Assembly (NCBI GenBank): GCA_016700055.1
Contig: CP064997.1
Span: 1,364,001 to 1,428,000, forward strand
DNA length: 64,000 bases
Source of the DNA: Actinomycetota bacterium
GTDB lineage: Bacteria; Actinomycetota; Acidimicrobiia; Acidimicrobiales; Ilumatobacteraceae
Direction of reading: 5' to 3'
Shown: in pieces, positions 25,504 through 33,978 of the stretch
Layout of the letters: every line of letters begins with the position of its first letter
Numbering within the stretch: position 1 is the stretch's first letter
Made by a program: the position numbers and the translations under genes
The notes under the pieces: generated by a model
Seen by the model: the letters and a program-made list of their open reading frames with translations, nothing else
What the model was told of the DNA's origin: nothing
Database searches by the model: none

Positions 25504-27233
25504 CCGGTGAGCCCCTCCGCCTGCACGAAGTCGACGGTGCGCACCGCCTCGTCGAGGCTGCCGAGCGCGCGCACTTGCCCGCCGGAGAGCGCGAGCACCC
25601 TGTCGCACGAAGCGAGCGTCGACATGCGGTGGGCGACGATCACCATCGTCACTCGGCCCTTCAGCTCGGCGATGGTGCGCTGCAGCTCGGCCTCCGAGCG
25701 TGGGTCGAGCGCGCTGGTCGGCTCGTCGAGCACGAGCAGTTGCGGCTCGCCGGCCAGCGCGCGGGCGATGGCCACACGCTGGCGCTGCCCACCGGAGAGC
25801 CCGCTGCCCCGCGGACCGAGGCGGGTGGCGAAGCCGAGCGGCAGCTGGTCGATGTCGTCGGCCACGTGGGCCGCCGCGGCCGCTTCGTGGACGGCGGCGT
25901 CGGTGATCCACGGGCGGTGGAAGCGGACGTTGTCGGCGATGGTGCCCTCGGACAGGTGCGGATCCTGGGGCACGAGCGCCACCAGGCGGTGCCACGATTC
26001 CTGGCTGATCTCGGAGATGGGTACGCCGGAAACCGTGATCGTGCCGTCGCCGGGCGTGCGCAGCCGCAGCAGCAGCTGCACGAGCGTCGACTTGCCGCCG
26101 CCCGAGGGGCCGATGATGCCGAGCGCCTCGCCCCGCCCGACGGTCAAGGTGATGTCGTGCACAGCCGGTGGGCCGTCGGCGTAGCGGTACGTGACGTGGG
26201 CCAGCTCGATCTCGTGGACCGCCTCGACGGCGACGTTGCCGAAGCGCTCGCCGGAACCGATCAACGACTCGATGCGTTCGGTGAGCAGGTCGAGGTTGGG
26301 TCCCTCTTCGACCACGCCCTGTAGCGCGCTCTGGCCCTGCTGCGCGTAGGCGACGGCACGGATGACCAGCACCGCGACGGTGCCGATGCCGGACAGCTCG
26401 TCGGCCCCCGCCAGGTAGAGCAGCCCCACGCAGGCGACGAGCAACAAGATGGCCAGGTCCTTGAAGATGAACGCGTTGGTGCGCCCGGCGCGCCGGAGGC
26501 GTTCGAGCAGCCGGCTGGAACGCTCGTTCAGCACCTCGAGCCGGTCGATCTCGGTGTCGAGCACGCCGAACACCTTCAGCTCCATCGCCGTCGAGCCGAG
26601 CTGGCTGACCTCTTCTGAGAACGCGGCCGACCCGTCGACGAACTGCGCTGCCCGCCGCCTCGTGGCCCGGGCGAGGGGGCGCAGGGCGAGGGCGATGACG
26701 ACGCCGATGCCCACCACGACCGCCGCGGCCACCGGGTCGACCAAGAACGCGACGGCGAGCAGCGCGACCACCCCGACGAGCGCGGCGATCGCCGAGCTGA
26801 GCCAGTTGACGAGGTTGGCCGACTTCTGCGCAAGCGCGCTGGCGGACTCTTGCAGCGTGCCCTCGCGTTCGGCCGCCTGGCGTGACCACGAGGCGCCGGC
26901 ATAGGCGACGAGGATGCGTGAGCGCGCCGCCCGCAGCACGTCGGCGGTCATGCGGGCGGCCTGCGCGGCGGCCACGGAGTGGAGCCCGATCACGACGACG
27001 GTGGCGCCGAGGGCCACGGCAAGGGCGCCACCGCCGCTAAGCGCGCCGAGCCCGAGCGGCAGGTCGACCTCGCTGTCGGCGCCGTCACGGGCGAGGCCGA
27101 CGGCCACCTGCACCGCCAGCACCAACGCCAGCGCCTCGAACACCCCGGCGACGAGGCTGACCACCCCGAGCGTGGTCAGCCGGCGCGTGCCGTTGTCGAG
27201 GTAGGTGCGCAGCAAGCGCCACGTGCGAAGCAC
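25500..27233 (-). CDS. ABC transporter, fused permease and ATPase (polysaccharide/lipid exporter type)
   Basis: A 577-residue half-transporter. Residues 1-320 hold six hydrophobic segments (for example LGVVSLVAGVFEALALVLAV, ALVGVVALLAVAFLVDPVAA, LAILLLVACVGLLYLAG). The ATPase has Walker A GPSGGGKST (about 370-378), signature LSGGQRQRVAIARAL (about 478), Walker B LLVLDEPTSALD (about 499) and the H-loop VIVAHRMST. The architecture is that of MsbA/PglK-type flippases. As first gene of the GT2-sulfotransferase-GT4 run it probably flips a lipid-linked, possibly sulfated, oligosaccharide. Confidence 0.9.
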   Translation of the reverse strand: MLRTWRLLRTYLDNGTRRLTTLGVVSLVAGVFEALALVLAVQVAVGLARDGADSEVDLPLGLGALSGGGALAVALGATVVVIGLHSVAAAQAARMTADVLRAARSRILVAYAGASWSRQAAEREGTLQESASALAQKSANLVNWLSSAIAALVGVVALLAVAFLVDPVAAAVVVGIGVVIALALRPLARATRRRAAQFVDGSAAFSEEVSQLGSTAMELKVFGVLDTEIDRLEVLNERSSRLLERLRRAGRTNAFIFKDLAILLLVACVGLLYLAGADELSGIGTVAVLVIRAVAYAQQGQSALQGVVEEGPNLDLLTERIESLIGSGERFGNVAVEAVHEIELAHVTYRYADGPPAVHDITLTVGRGEALGIIGPSGGGKSTLVQLLLRLRTPGDGTITVSGVPISEISQESWHRLVALVPQDPHLSEGTIADNVRFHRPWITDAAVHEAAAAAHVADDIDQLPLGFATRLGPRGSGLSGGQRQRVAIARALAGEPQLLVLDEPTSALDPRSEAELQRTIAELKGRVTMVIVAHRMSTLASCDRVLALSGGQVRALGSLDEAVRTVDFVQAEGLTG

Positions 27234-27254
27234 CCGGCGAGCCTACCGATGCCG

Positions 27255-27300
27255 CCCCAAGGCCGAGCCGACCCCCAAGGCCGAGCCGACCCCCAAGCGA
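27255..27300. repeat. 18-bp tandem repeat
   Basis: Two exact units of CCCCAAGGCCGAGCCGAC (27255-27272 and 27273-27290) and a partial third. A similar C-rich, Ser/Pro-like degenerate tract precedes repeat B copies 1 and 2 as well. Confidence 0.75.
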
Positions 27301-27359
27301 GCGGTCCCCCCAGACGAGCGGACCCCCCGAGGCGACCGACCCTTCGAAACCGCCTCAAG

Positions 27360-27427
27360 AACCGCAGGTATCGCGCCAATGTGTCAACGAACCTGCGGCT
27401 ACGCGGCTTGGTTGACACATTGGCGCG
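27360..27427. repeat. Structured repeat B, copy 3
   Basis: Same layout as copies 1 and 2: CCGCAGGT (27362-27369) pairs with ACCTGCGG (27391-27398), interleaved with a perfect 17-bp pair CGCGCCAATGTGTCAAC (27372-27388) and GTTGACACATTGGCGCG (27411-27427). Base changes in one arm are matched in the other (CTG versus GTGTCAAC), which argues that pairing is conserved. Confidence 0.85.
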
Positions 27428-27466
27428 AAAGCCGCGGTTTGAAAGCCGCGGTTTGAAAGCCGCGGT
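27427..27466. repeat. 14-bp tandem repeat, three units
   Basis: GAAAGCCGCGGTTT occurs twice in full and once in part directly after repeat B copy 3. Copies 1 and 2 of repeat B carry one related unit (AAGCCGCG or AAGCTGCG), so the tail has expanded here. Confidence 0.8.
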
Positions 27467-27482
27467 GGGGGTGGAGACGCGG

Positions 27483-27516
27483 CGGGGCCCCGATCCTGCG
27501 GACAGGATCGGGGCCC
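27483..27516 (-). terminator. Strong hairpin downstream of the cell-wall-binding protein gene
   Basis: A perfect 15-bp stem, GGGGCCCCGATCCTG (27483-27497) with CAGGATCGGGGCCCC (27502-27516), closed by a CGGA loop. It lies about 40 bp after the stop of the minus-strand gene. There is no T-run, as is common for actinobacterial terminators. Confidence 0.75.
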
Positions 27517-27557
27517 CGGATGCACACCCTCGAACGAGAGGGCGTTAGTAGTTCAGG

Positions 27558-30506
27558 TCAGAGCCCAGGCTGGGCTTCGACGACTTCCCAACCCTCGGGG
27601 AACCGCGGGTCGAGGCTATTGACGATGGCCGAGCCCTCGGTGACCGAGTACTGGGCGATGTTCGGGCGGAACCAATCAACGGTCTCGACGCCGCCAACCT
27701 TGGCGTTGACGATCGAGTCGTTGTTGAAGATGCCACCGAAACCACCGTCGAAGGTGATGATGTTGCCGTTGCAGCCCGAATGTCCGGGGATGTTCGGGTT
27801 GAAGGCAGGCAGCAGACCGGTGGCGACGTTGCGCTCGGTCCGCGTCCCGTTGTGGTCATACAAGTCGAACCACACCCGGCCAACGTTGCACACACCTGCA
27901 TCGAAGATGTAGGAGATGCGGTAGTTGCCCGTCACCGAGTCCTGCGTACGTGCGACGTAGAGCAGGTCGGGGAACCAGGTGTAGCCGGCCGGGATGACGG
28001 CGCCGGGTGACGTTCCGCCCTGGACCAGGGAGAACGAGATGCCGACCTCGTCACGACGGTTGTAGCCGTCGTTCACGCCACCGAAGGTGTCGGTGCCACG
28101 AACGGCGTCGTCGTCTACGAAGCCACCGGCCAAGCGGCCGAGCAGCGGGACGGAGTCGATCTGGTCGACACCGCTGAGGCTGAGGTTGTAACGGGCCTCC
28201 ACCACGCGGCTGCCGGTGCCGGAAACGATCAGCACCGAGCTCGGCCGGTTGATGCGGAGGAACTCGTCGTACACCGCGAAGCGGGACGGGACCAAGAACG
28301 CCGAGCTGACTGCCTCGTCGAACTCGAACCTGACCACGTCGACGATGGTGGCGCCGAGCTTGCCCATGTAGGTGACCCTCTGCAGGTCGGGGTCAACGGT
28401 GATCCCGGCGGCCTGCGTGTAGTCGGCAGCCTGCACCAGCAGGAGCCCAGGAGGCGTGAACACGCCGGTGGTGTCGAGGCGGTTGCGGTCGAAGACCACG
28501 CCCCGGCGCAGTGCCGGCTCGCTCACTTCGACGGTGTCGCCGGTGAAGAAGATCCGCACCGTGTAGACATCGTCGGTCCCGTCAGGCAGGTTCACCGAGT
28601 CGACCCCTGGCCAAACGGCCGGGCCGGTACCGATGATCGAGATGCTCGTGCCCTGCCACATCGAGCTCTGCTCGCCTACCAGCCAGAACTGCGAGGCCAG
28701 GTCGGCAGAGTTCGCAAAGGAGTTGGCATCGAGCGGATCAGCGATCGGCAAGATGGTGCCGAGCAGCCACGTCGGGTAGTCGGAGTCGACAGCCTGGACG
28801 ACACCGGGGACCTCGAACGTGAAGTCCACCGAGACCCGGTTCTGGCCCAGGTAGGTACCTGCGTCAGACCAGTTGGAGGTGTCGATCAGGCGCGGCAGCG
28901 CCGTCTCGGGCTGCACCACAACCGGCGGGCACTGGGTGGGACGGATCGGGTAGGCGCCTTCGATGTTGTCGACGCCGAACTCGTTCTGCACCACGCCGAA
29001 GCGCACCGTGGCCCGGGTGTAGCCCTCGACCGACTGCGGGAAGCGGGCCCGCACGACGTTGCCGTTGCCGCGGATGGCGACGGCCAACGGGCCGTCCCAG
29101 TCGCTGACGCCGCCGGTGGGGACGGGAATCTGCGGGTCAGGACCGTCGACACCGTCGTCGTCGTCGTCGTTGCCGGGGACGCCGTCTTCGTCGACGTCGA
29201 CGTAACGGGTTCCGCTGCAGGTGTTCCAGTAAGCCCGGAAGCTACCGAACGCATTGGCGAAGATGTCGGTGCCCTCGACCGGCTGGTCGAACACGAACTC
29301 GAGCAGGTTCGACGAGTCGACCTCGGCGGGATCTGCTACGAGACGCACGTACTGCAGCTCGGGGGCATCGGTCTCGGCACCCAACTCGTGGGAGTCGTCG
29401 GTCTGCGCGGCAGCCTGGGCCGCGTCGAGAGTCGCCCGCGTGATGGCCGCGTCACCGCCGAGGCGGATGATCTTGCGGATCACGTTGTCGTTCTCGTCGA
29501 GCCAGTCCTCGGTCGCTTCCGACAGCACGTTGGTGTCGGTGAGCAGGATCGGGGCCTTCATCTCGCCACCGAACGGGCCACCGGCCAGCGCGTCTGCGAA
29601 ATCGTCCTTGCGCGAGAGCAGGACGGTCTGCAGGTTGAACGCGAGCACGTCGGCTTCCCAATCGGCGATCATCGCCGCGGTGTTCTCACGACGCTCACCA
29701 CCGATGCGGTCGACCTTGGTGGCCGGCTCGAACTCTTCTTCGAGCTCGGTCTGGATCGCGGCCGAAACCGCGTTCTCGCCACCGAGGATGATCACCGAGT
29801 CGATGTCGAGCGCACGGATGGTGTCGATCAACTCGTCGGTGAGGGGGTCGTTCGCGGGCGGGTCAGACGGGGTCAACAGCACCGGGAACTTGCCGTGGTA
29901 GGCGCCGGGGCCAATGGCCACGGCATCGGCGAAGTTCTGGCCGGTGGTGAGGAAGATCGTCTTGGTGCCGGTCGGCGTGGTGCCGATGGTGAGGTTGGCA
30001 TCCATGTAGTCGGCGATCTTGATCGCCGTCAGGTAGCGGTCACGACCGTTGAAGTCGTCGACGTCGCTGACAGTGACGCCGAGGGCCGCAACTGCATCAC
30101 GCACGCCCTGGCTGATCGCGCCGAGGCCACCGAGGATGTACACCTTGGTGCTGCCGTCGGCCTTCTTCAGCGCGTTGATCGCCGCGATCGTCTGCTCAGG
30201 CAGTGCGTCGGGGCGGGTCAACACCACGGGGCCGTCTACCGCACCGGCCAGCGCGTTGCCGGCGAGAGCGTCGGCGAAGTCGTCGCCGCGAGCGAGCACG
30301 ATCGCGTCACGGCTGCCCGCCGCGAAGGTGGCGAGAGCCAGCTTGGCAGCGGTGTCGTAACGGTTGATGCCGGCAGCCGTGGTGAAGTCGACTTCGACCC
30401 GGCTGATGGCGCCCGCGTTGTTGGCGGCTACGGGGAGGCCCGCTGCCAGAGCGACGGCGATCAAGCCGGCTCCGAAGCGAACCCCCTTTGTCTTACGTCG
30501 GTTCAT
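27558..30506 (-). CDS. Large exported protein with N-terminal cell-wall-binding-2 repeats
   Basis: A 982-residue protein from ATG 30506 with AGGAGG upstream (TTG one codon earlier is also possible). A signal peptide (GAGLIAVALAAGLPVAANN) is followed by about three CWB2 repeats (residues 45-370): NRYDTAAKLA, VLARGDDFADALAGNALAG, VYILGGLGAIS; DRYLTAIKIA, TTGQNFADAVA, VIILGGENAVS; RRENTAAMIA, SRKDDFADALAGG, IIRLGGDAAIT. The remaining 600 residues are beta-rich and unrecognised, with an Asp-rich loop DEDGVPGNDDDDDGVDG resembling a calcium-binding stretch. It is probably a wall-bound or S-layer-like surface protein. The repeats bind secondary wall polymers in Clostridia; the same is inferred here. 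Confidence 0.85.
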   Translation of the reverse strand: MNRRKTKGVRFGAGLIAVALAAGLPVAANNAGAISRVEVDFTTAAGINRYDTAAKLALATFAAGSRDAIVLARGDDFADALAGNALAGAVDGPVVLTRPDALPEQTIAAINALKKADGSTKVYILGGLGAISQGVRDAVAALGVTVSDVDDFNGRDRYLTAIKIADYMDANLTIGTTPTGTKTIFLTTGQNFADAVAIGPGAYHGKFPVLLTPSDPPANDPLTDELIDTIRALDIDSVIILGGENAVSAAIQTELEEEFEPATKVDRIGGERRENTAAMIADWEADVLAFNLQTVLLSRKDDFADALAGGPFGGEMKAPILLTDTNVLSEATEDWLDENDNVIRKIIRLGGDAAITRATLDAAQAAAQTDDSHELGAETDAPELQYVRLVADPAEVDSSNLLEFVFDQPVEGTDIFANAFGSFRAYWNTCSGTRYVDVDEDGVPGNDDDDDGVDGPDPQIPVPTGGVSDWDGPLAVAIRGNGNVVRARFPQSVEGYTRATVRFGVVQNEFGVDNIEGAYPIRPTQCPPVVVQPETALPRLIDTSNWSDAGTYLGQNRVSVDFTFEVPGVVQAVDSDYPTWLLGTILPIADPLDANSFANSADLASQFWLVGEQSSMWQGTSISIIGTGPAVWPGVDSVNLPDGTDDVYTVRIFFTGDTVEVSEPALRRGVVFDRNRLDTTGVFTPPGLLLVQAADYTQAAGITVDPDLQRVTYMGKLGATIVDVVRFEFDEAVSSAFLVPSRFAVYDEFLRINRPSSVLIVSGTGSRVVEARYNLSLSGVDQIDSVPLLGRLAGGFVDDDAVRGTDTFGGVNDGYNRRDEVGISFSLVQGGTSPGAVIPAGYTWFPDLLYVARTQDSVTGNYRISYIFDAGVCNVGRVWFDLYDHNGTRTERNVATGLLPAFNPNIPGHSGCNGNIITFDGGFGGIFNNDSIVNAKVGGVETVDWFRPNIAQYSVTEGSAIVNSLDPRFPEGWEVVEAQPGL

Positions 30507-30630
30507 CAAGGTTGAGAGCCTCCTGTGCTCATGTTCGGTGATGTCCGGAGCCCGGTTACCCCCGGACACCGTGTTCTGAGCGTGCGGACCGGCGGGGCCG
30601 ACAACACACCTCGTTGGCTAGGAACTGCAG

Positions 30631-30651
30631 TGACACGCGTTTTGTGACACG
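30631..30651 (-). promoter_or_regulatory. Direct TGACACG pair upstream of the cell-wall-binding protein
   Basis: TGACACG at 30631-30637 and again at 30645-30651, 14 bp apart, within the 267-bp interval between the two CWB2 genes. This spacing could place two regulator contacts on one DNA face. No confident -35/-10 pair could be assigned. Confidence 0.35.
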
Positions 30652-30773
30652 GCAGCGCCAAGTCGCGGGAGACTTTACGGTCTGGCGGGTCCCGGATCAA
30701 ACATCGACGCACGTCAGCGCACACACGCTCCGTGGCGAAGCGGCCACAAGTGGCGCGTCGGGAGGCACGGATC

Positions 30774-32624
30774 TCAGCAGTCCGCCAAGGTGTCGAGCAC
30801 CGGATGGAGCGCGGCGGGGCCGCCGAACAGCACCGCGAGGGTCGAACCGAGGCGCTCCACCAGGGCGGCCGCGCCCGGCGGCACGCACGCAGGCGGCACG
30901 AGCACCAGTGGCGACCTCGGCCGCAACGCCGACCACGGCCCGGCGGCCAGCGCGTCGGGGAAGTTCGCCACCGTCGCCAGGCCGACGATGGCCGAGGCGC
31001 GAAGGCCCGCCCACACGTCCACCGAGCGCTGGGTGACGTCGGGCGCGTCGAAGGCCACGACGGGGGCGAACCCGGCGAGGGCAGCCGCGACCTGGTCGTC
31101 GACCGTGCCCGGCGCGCCGACGAGGGCGATCTCGGCCGGGTCGAGGCGCGCCAGCGCTGCGGCAGTGGCTGCACCGAGCGATCCCCCTGACGTGTCGACG
31201 AGCACGAACGGCTCGCCGTACACCGCGGCGGCGGTGCTGGCGACGAGCGCGTCGGCGAACGTGTCGCCACCTGCCACCCACACCCTGGTGCCGGAGGACC
31301 CCGGCCAGGCGAAACCGGTGAGCGCGGCGGCGGTCTCGTAGCGGCTGGCCCCGCCGAGGCGCACTACCTCGGCCCCGGTCAGCCCCCGGATCTGCTCGGC
31401 CACCGCGTCACTCACCGCGGCCGTGCCTCCGGCCAGGTACACGGTGCGGGGGCCGAGCCGCGCCAGCGCGATGCGGGTGGCCAGCGGCAGGCCGCCGGCC
31501 TTGACGAGCAGCAGCGGAGCATTCGCGCTGGCGGCGGCGGCGCCCGCGGCGAGCGAGTCGGGGAAGTCGGCCCCGGTGGCGACGAACACCTCGGCACTGC
31601 GCGGCCAGGTGCCCGCCACCGCGGCTGCGGTCTCGTAGCGGTCCCGGCCGTAGACGCGCAACGGGGTGACGTCCGGGCGCGGCTCGGACATCGCCGCCCG
31701 CAGCCAGGCGAGCACCGCCGGCACCGACGCCGCGGCCGAGTACGACTCGCAGCTCCCCTTGGAAGGCCCGTAGCTGACGACGCCGACCTGCACCGTGACC
31801 GTTCCCTGCGTGGCGAGCAGCGGCCCGCCCGAATCACCGTGGCAGGGCGACATCGTCTCGGAGTGGGTGCAGAGCGTGGACGGCGCATCGAAGAACCAGC
31901 CGTCGTCAAGGTCGAGCGCGGTGCACTCGGGAGTGGCCAGCACGGTGGCGGTGCCCTGCAGCAGGATGCTCGACGCCGAGAAGCGGTCGCCCGGGGTGGT
32001 GTAGCCCCACCCGAGCACGGTCACCTCGGCGCCCGGCGCGCTGGCCCAGGTGTCGCCGTACCCGGCGAGGGGGATCTCCCGCCCGGCGTAGGGGTGCGGT
32101 GCGTCCAGGCGGTAGAGCCCGACGTCGTAGCGCAGCGAGGACTCGCCGTCGAACAGCGGATGAGCGGTGCCGCTCGCCAGGCCGAGGCTGCGCTGGCCGC
32201 TCACCTGGGTGGAACCGGCGAAGACGACGGCGCGGTCGTCTATGCAGTGGGCCGCGGTCAGCACGTAGCGGGCGGCCACGAGCGTGCCGCTGCACTCGAA
32301 GTCGCCGGCGACGATGCGCACCACGACGTCGCCCATCGCGCCCGGTGTCGGCGAACCGCCGACGATGTAAGAGGTGACACCGCCACCGCCACCGCCAGAG
32401 CCGGCTGCGGGGAAGGCGCCCGGGTCACCCCCGGCCCGGTCGTTGGTGCCGGGAGCCTCCGGCTTCACCGGGTCGCCGCCGGCCGCGGCGAGCGCCGGCG
32501 AGACCGGGGCGGCCGTCGCGAACACGACAGCGAACACGACCGCGAACACGACCGCGAACACGACCGTGCAGACGACCGCGCGGGCCATCACCCAGCCACT
32601 GCGACCTGCCCGTCGAGCTGACAC
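30774..32624 (-). CDS. Secreted trypsin-like protease fused to cell-wall-binding-2 repeats
   Basis: A 616-residue exported protein (GTG 32624; ATG 32588 would also keep the signal peptide). The signal h-region is VVFA repeated four times. The S1 domain spans about residues 87-310: YIVGG, His126 in LTAAHC, Asp167 in RYDVGL, Ser265 in CHGDSGGPL, triad complete. Three CWB2 repeats follow: GRDRYETAAAVA with VFVATGADFPDSLAAGAAAA; GASRYETAAAL with VWVAGGDTFADALVA; and a degenerate third with LATVANFPDALAAG. This is probably a protease held on the cell wall. It lies upstream of and in line with the other CWB2 protein. Confidence 0.88.
   Translation of the reverse strand: MSARRAGRSGWVMARAVVCTVVFAVVFAVVFAVVFATAAPVSPALAAAGGDPVKPEAPGTNDRAGGDPGAFPAAGSGGGGGGVTSYIVGGSPTPGAMGDVVVRIVAGDFECSGTLVAARYVLTAAHCIDDRAVVFAGSTQVSGQRSLGLASGTAHPLFDGESSLRYDVGLYRLDAPHPYAGREIPLAGYGDTWASAPGAEVTVLGWGYTTPGDRFSASSILLQGTATVLATPECTALDLDDGWFFDAPSTLCTHSETMSPCHGDSGGPLLATQGTVTVQVGVVSYGPSKGSCESYSAAASVPAVLAWLRAAMSEPRPDVTPLRVYGRDRYETAAAVAGTWPRSAEVFVATGADFPDSLAAGAAAASANAPLLLVKAGGLPLATRIALARLGPRTVYLAGGTAAVSDAVAEQIRGLTGAEVVRLGGASRYETAAALTGFAWPGSSGTRVWVAGGDTFADALVASTAAAVYGEPFVLVDTSGGSLGAATAAALARLDPAEIALVGAPGTVDDQVAAALAGFAPVVAFDAPDVTQRSVDVWAGLRASAIVGLATVANFPDALAAGPWSALRPRSPLVLVPPACVPPGAAALVERLGSTLAVLFGGPAALHPVLDTLADC
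32518..32577. repeat. 12-bp minisatellite within the signal peptide
   Basis: Four near-exact units of GCGAACACGACC (32518-32565) and a degenerate fifth (GTGCAGACGACC). On the coding strand each unit reads Val-Val-Phe-Ala, so copy number sets the length of the hydrophobic core of the signal peptide in steps of four residues. Confidence 0.85.
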
Positions 32625-32654
32625 CGCCGCCGACGGTAGCTGCCGGTGGGCCGG

Positions 32655-33923
32655 CTACGCGGTGACGCCCTTCGGCGCGCGCTGGCTCATGAAGCCGAAC
32701 ATGTAGCCGGCCACCCGGCGCATCTGGATCTCCTCGGAGCCTTCCGTGATCCGGTAGCGGCGATGGTGGCGGTAGATGTGCTCGAAGGGCATGTGGCGCG
32801 AGTAGCCGAGGCCGCCGTGCACCTGCATCGCCCGGTCGGCGGCGTCGCAGCACAACCGGTTCGCGAAGTAGTTGCACATCGACACCCGGTCGGACTGCGA
32901 GAACGCGCCGTAGCGGTCCATCGACCACGCCGTCTTGTGGACGAGAGCGCGCAGCATCTCGGCCTGGGTGTGCAGCTCGACGAGGGGGAACTGGATCGCC
33001 TGGTTCGTCGACAGCGCCTTGCCGAACGGCTTGCGCTCCTTCGCGTACTCCACCGAGCGGTCGATGCAGAACTGCGCTGCGCCGAGGCTGGACGCCGCCT
33101 GGCGGATGCGGTTCTCGTTGAAGAAGTGCTGCACCACCTGGAGCCCGGTGCCCTCGCCGCCGAAGATCGCCGAGTGCGGCACGCGCACGTCGGTGAGGCG
33201 GATGTGGGCGTGGTCGGTCGGCATGTTGAACGTCCACAGGTACTCGAGCACCTCGAAACCCGGGGCGTCCGTCGGCACGAGGAACGCGGTGATGCCCATG
33301 GCGTCGCCGGCTTCGCCGGCGGTGCGGGCCATGATCATGTCGTACTGCGCGCGATGGATGCCGGTGTTCCACGTCTTCTCGCCGTTGATCACCCACTCGT
33401 CGCCGTCACGCACGGCGACGGTCTCCATGTGGGTGGCGTCGGAGCCGTGGCGCGGCTCGGTGATGCCGAACGCGAACCCGCGGCGGCCCTCGGCCAGGTC
33501 GTCGACCCAGTCGGCCTTCTGCTGGTCGGTGCCGTAGTGCAGCATCAGCAGCAGGCCGACGTTGTTGCCGACGATCGAGTGCTCGTTCTGCAAGTCGTTG
33601 TGCAGGCCGAGGCCCTTCCGCGCGAGGTGCTCGCGGATCACCGCCATGCCGAGGTTGGTGCCCTCGCGCCCGCCGTACTCCTTCGGGAACGGGTACCGGT
33701 AGTGCCCGGCGGCGTCGGCCCGGCGGCGGGCCTCGTACAGCAACAGCTCCCACTCCTCGTTCGGCAGTCCACCGCGCTCCCAGTCGGTGCGGGCGTCCTC
33801 GCGACGGTGGTCGAAGAAGCGGATGTTGTCGTCTTGTCGCTCGAGCGGGCGGATCTCCCGCTCGATGAACTCGTCCAGCTCGGACAGGTAGGCGACCAGG
33901 TCGGCAGGCAGCTCGAAGTCCAC
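32655..33923 (-). CDS. Acyl-CoA dehydrogenase
   Basis: A 422-residue flavoenzyme of the acyl-CoA dehydrogenase fold. The FAD/substrate segment is FAFGITEPRHGSDATHMETV, followed by DEWVINGEKTWNTGIHRAQY and, in the C-terminal helical domain, NRIRQAASSLGAAQFCIDRS and MQVHGGLGYSRHMPFEHIYRHHR with the usual late Arg/Gly-rich FAD contacts. It is cytoplasmic and feeds electrons to ETF. The divergent TetR gene and the 16-bp palindrome between them suggest repression by that regulator. Chain-length preference is not readable. Confidence 0.9.
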   Translation of the reverse strand: MDFELPADLVAYLSELDEFIEREIRPLERQDDNIRFFDHRREDARTDWERGGLPNEEWELLLYEARRRADAAGHYRYPFPKEYGGREGTNLGMAVIREHLARKGLGLHNDLQNEHSIVGNNVGLLLMLHYGTDQQKADWVDDLAEGRRGFAFGITEPRHGSDATHMETVAVRDGDEWVINGEKTWNTGIHRAQYDMIMARTAGEAGDAMGITAFLVPTDAPGFEVLEYLWTFNMPTDHAHIRLTDVRVPHSAIFGGEGTGLQVVQHFFNENRIRQAASSLGAAQFCIDRSVEYAKERKPFGKALSTNQAIQFPLVELHTQAEMLRALVHKTAWSMDRYGAFSQSDRVSMCNYFANRLCCDAADRAMQVHGGLGYSRHMPFEHIYRHHRRYRITEGSEEIQMRRVAGYMFGFMSQRAPKGVTA

Positions 33924-33936
33924 CGCCGGACACTAA

Positions 33937-33952
33937 CTGAGCGATCGTTCAG
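33937..33952. promoter_or_regulatory. Probable TetR operator between acyl-CoA dehydrogenase and tetR
   Basis: CTGAGCGATCGTTCAG, palindromic except for one position pair. It lies 14 bp from the dehydrogenase start and 27 bp from the tetR start. The form is typical of TetR-family operators that control lipid catabolism in actinobacteria (TGAACGnnCGTTCA type). Confidence 0.7.
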
Positions 33953-33978
33953 ATGCGTACGGGGGCTACAGTCGCCCG

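Larger units (their letters stand above)
27234..27557. other. Gene-free repeat-rich interval
   Basis: 324 bp between the ABC transporter start and the stop of the cell-wall-binding protein. It holds an 18-bp tandem repeat (27255-27300), structured repeat B copy 3 (27360-27427), a 14-bp tandem repeat (27427-27466) and a strong hairpin (27483-27516). I see no convincing coding sequence. Confidence 0.8.

Noticed and set aside
15836..27427. Repeat B copies as a CRISPR array
   Set aside because: Only three copies, not regularly spaced, separated by genes, and no cas genes are present.
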